DNA of 23,689 nt from SIG437 sp045648985 (GTDB lineage Bacteria; Bacillota; Clostridia; UBA1381; UBA9506). Below, piece by piece: positions 22,312 through 23,689 of this stretch (position 1 is its first letter; every line of letters starts with the position of its first letter). The stretch lies in NCBI GenBank assembly GCA_045648985.1, contig JAZROZ010000035.1, positions 1 to 23,689 on the forward strand, read 5' to 3'. A model generated the notes under the pieces. It worked only from the letters and a program-made list of their open reading frames with translations. It did no database searches and had not been told where the DNA came from. The position numbers were made by a program, and so were the translations under genes.

Positions 22312-22851
22312 ATGAAAAAATCATTATTTTTTTGGCAAATACTCGGATTTTTATGTACAGGAACAGCAGGAGTTATTCTGCATTTTCTTTTTGACTGGAC
22401 AAATCAAAACATAGCTATTGCTCCTTTTTCTGCAGTGAATGAGTCTATTTGGGAGCATATGAAATTATTGTTTTTTCCAATGCTCCTTTTTGCCATAATT
22501 GAATATCGGTGCATAGGCAAAGACTACGAAAGTTTTTGGTGTGTTAAACTGATAGGGATTGTACTTGGGTTTTTGCTGATTCCAATTTTGTATTATACAA
22601 TTAATGGAATATTCGGTGCGACACCTGACTTTATAAACATAGCAATTTTTTATATTGCATCAGCAATTAGCTATACTGTAGAAAGTTGGTTGATAAAAAA
22701 GAATATCATAACTTGTAAATCATCCAAAAAAGCACTGGGGATTTTAGCTTTAATAGCGGTAGTGTTCATAATATTTACATTTATGCCACCTAAAATTCCG
22801 ATATTTAAGGATCCAATCACAAACACTTATGGATTTTATCAAATATTGTAG
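22312..22851 (+). CDS. DUF6512-like integral membrane protein
   Basis: 179 residues with about five hydrophobic segments: SLFFWQILGFLCTGTAGVIL, LLFFPMLLFAIIEY, LIGIVLGFLLIPILYYTI, FINIAIFYIASAISY and ALGILALIAVVFIIFTF. The conserved-looking VNESIWEHMKLLFFPM after HFLFDW is the signature I associate with DUF6512 membrane proteins. The start is ATG 22312 with GCGGAGG (22301-22307) just upstream; a TTG-initiated extension from 22264 lacks a ribosome site. Function is unknown. It is a single gene with no evident tie to the AraC regulon. Confidence 0.8.
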   Translation: MKKSLFFWQILGFLCTGTAGVILHFLFDWTNQNIAIAPFSAVNESIWEHMKLLFFPMLLFAIIEYRCIGKDYESFWCVKLIGIVLGFLLIPILYYTINGIFGATPDFINIAIFYIASAISYTVESWLIKKNIITCKSSKKALGILALIAVVFIIFTFMPPKIPIFKDPITNTYGFYQIL

Positions 22852-23366
22852 GCTAAAAAACCTATTTTGAGTCGTTCTCGTTATGACCTCTTCGATACTT
22901 CTCCAAGTATGTTAATTCGCTCAAGTTTTAATAGAGCAAAAAACAAGCAATATAGAATTGTCTGGGTTTTGGTTAGAAAAACTGCTAGATAAAGGTGTTT
23001 TGGGGGATTTGCAAAATCGCTCAAACCCGCACTGTTAAGCCATTTGTGAGGTTTTATTTACAGTCTCACCCGGGGGATTTCGAGCTCCTAGACACTCTTT
23101 TTAGATAGAGTAAATAAGCGGAAGTTAAAGGAACTTAAAAAGCGATAAAAACCGCATAAAATCAAGGCTTTGAGGGGTTGAAAACCTTCAAAGCCTTTGC
23201 TGTTCTCGCTAATTTCGTATTGCCACTTTTTGATGCGTTTTTTGGGTTTTCGCTAGAAAAGTGCTAGAAAAATGTTAGATAAAAATATATGAAATGATAA
23301 AACAGTTTGACAGAATAACTATACCTTAAAAAGAAACAATAAATAAGGGTAAATTTTCTTAATATA
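22852..23366. other. Gene-free region with hairpins and spaced repeats
   Basis: About 515 bp without a supportable gene. It holds hairpins at 22895-22910 (ATACTT-ctcc-AAGTAT) and 23164-23197 (AAGGCTTTGAGGG/CCTTCAAAGCCTT with one wobble), a repeated GGGGGATTT (around 23003 and 23074), and two clusters of ~11-bp units described below. It has the look of an integration scar or a non-coding end of a mobile element. Confidence 0.5.
22964..23283 (+). repeat. Two clusters of GCTAGAAAA-type ~11-bp units
   Basis: Cluster 1 (22964-22993) reads GGGTTTT, then GTTAGAAAAACT and GCTAGATAAA. Cluster 2 (23244-23283) reads GGGTTTT, then GCTAGAAAAGT, GCTAGAAAAAT and GTTAGATAAAA. Units repeat every 11-12 bp and both clusters share the same leading GGGTTTT; the clusters are 280 bp apart. 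Confidence 0.6.
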
Positions 23367-23421
23367 TTGACAATTCCCTTAATATGTGATAATATTTAAG
23401 GGAAAGAAAGGAGGTTAAGGG
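23367..23421 (+). promoter_or_regulatory. Promoter with operator-like repeats before Fic gene
   Basis: TTGACA (23367-23372), a 17-bp spacer and TAATAT (23390-23395). A perfect 9-bp inverted repeat TTCCCTTAA (23374-23382) / TTAAGGGAA (23396-23404) brackets the -10 region. Additional half-sites are TAAGGG at 23344-23349 and TTAAGGG at 23415-23421, the last between the AAGGAGG ribosome site and the start codon. Confidence 0.75.
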
Positions 23422-23422
23422 C

Positions 23423-23689
23423 ATGAGAATATTTAATTATTCGATAATCAAAGAACATAAATGGGATTCTGAACTTCTCGGTCTTGTAGCTGGCATATAT
23501 AAAGAAGCTGGAAAACAGGACTTCTATTTAAAGATGCGCCCGGAAGAACTTGAAAAACTTGTGGAAATCGCAAAGGTACAAAGCACAGAGTCTTCCAATG
23601 CAATCGAAGGTATCGTTACAACAAATACACGTATTAAACAACTTGTAGCAGAAAAAACAACTCCCAGAACCCGTGATGAACAAGAAATT
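23423..23689 (+). CDS. Fic-family protein, N-terminal part (cut by window end)
   Basis: The 89 codons visible run open to the window edge. Fic enzymes transfer AMP or similar groups from nucleotides to target proteins. The visible part is the N-terminal region that precedes the Fic core: MRIFNYSIIKEHKWDSELLG, then a helix with STESSNAIEGI. S58-N-A-I-E62-G63 matches the (S/T)xxxE(G/N) inhibitory helix that blocks the ATP site in self-inhibited (class II) Fic proteins. The catalytic HxFxxGNGR motif would lie beyond the window. AAGGAGG (23408-23414) sits 8 bp before the ATG. The location after a repeat-rich, gene-free region suggests accessory DNA. Repressor-like repeats over the promoter suggest autoregulation. 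Confidence 0.82.
   Translation, partial: MRIFNYSIIKEHKWDSELLGLVAGIYKEAGKQDFYLKMRPEELEKLVEIAKVQSTESSNAIEGIVTTNTRIKQLVAEKTTPRTRDEQEI

Noticed and set aside
22910..22992. Short 27-codon frame ending in the repeat cluster (possible integrase tail)
   Set aside because: Too short, no ribosome site and no recognisable integrase residues.

Overview
The window reads as chromosomal DNA of a low-GC, AT-rich Gram-positive anaerobe of the class Clostridia (Bacillota). Grounds: strong AGGAGG-type ribosome sites, sigma-A promoters with 17-bp spacers, U-tract terminators, a clostridial-type NrdR, and a Cys-rich protein I recall as conserved across Clostridia. The species cannot be named from this sequence. 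No tRNA, rRNA, CRISPR array or transposase was seen.

Layout. (1) 1-568: about 570 gene-free bases packed with RNA-like structure, including a candidate branched RNA (281-553) that ends just before the nrdR ribosome site. (2) 569-3849: a + strand operon nrdR - ung - DEDDh exonuclease - PHP-domain protein, closed by a terminator. (3) 3910-4340: a structured leader with two mutually exclusive foldings, then a 58-residue Cys-rich protein and a terminator. (4) 4375-13326: a DeoR-type regulator with two operator palindromes, an MDR polyol/ketose-phosphate dehydrogenase, an SDR like sorbitol-6-phosphate dehydrogenase, and a full 2-oxoacid dehydrogenase-type complex (E2 with two lipoyl domains, E3, E1 alpha-beta fusion), ending in a strong terminator. 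(5) 13331-13619: a second structured RNA candidate with its own terminator. (6) 13678-14520 (-): Cys-rich conserved protein. (7) 14624-15941 (-): an N-acetylhexosamine-kinase-like phosphotransferase and a 72-residue unknown protein. (8) 16101-19921 (-): two tandem neutral-ceramidase-family hydrolases and a DegT-type aminotransferase. (9) 20086-22134: an AraC-type regulator (-) divergent from a Gfo/Idh oxidoreductase (+). (10) 22312-22851: a DUF6512-like membrane protein. (11) 22852-23422: about 570 non-coding bases with spaced ~11-bp repeats resembling recombinase arm sites. (12) 23423-end: the N-terminus of a Fic-family protein behind an operator-like inverted repeat.

How the genes may work together. 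Region 4 looks like a dedicated oxidative pathway: two dehydrogenases oxidise or isomerise a polyol or ketose (phosphate), and a lipoyl-dependent complex cleaves a resulting 2-oxo acid or diketone, all behind one autoregulated DeoR promoter and with no transporter. Regions 8-9 look like a regulon. An almost identical 20-bp motif (18/20) lies 20-22 bp upstream of the -35 box of both the hydrolase/aminotransferase operon and the Gfo/Idh gene, which flank the AraC gene. Amidase-like hydrolase, aminotransferase, dehydrogenase and perhaps the sugar kinase suggest processing of an N-acylated amino sugar or aminocyclitol. Substrates are inferences.
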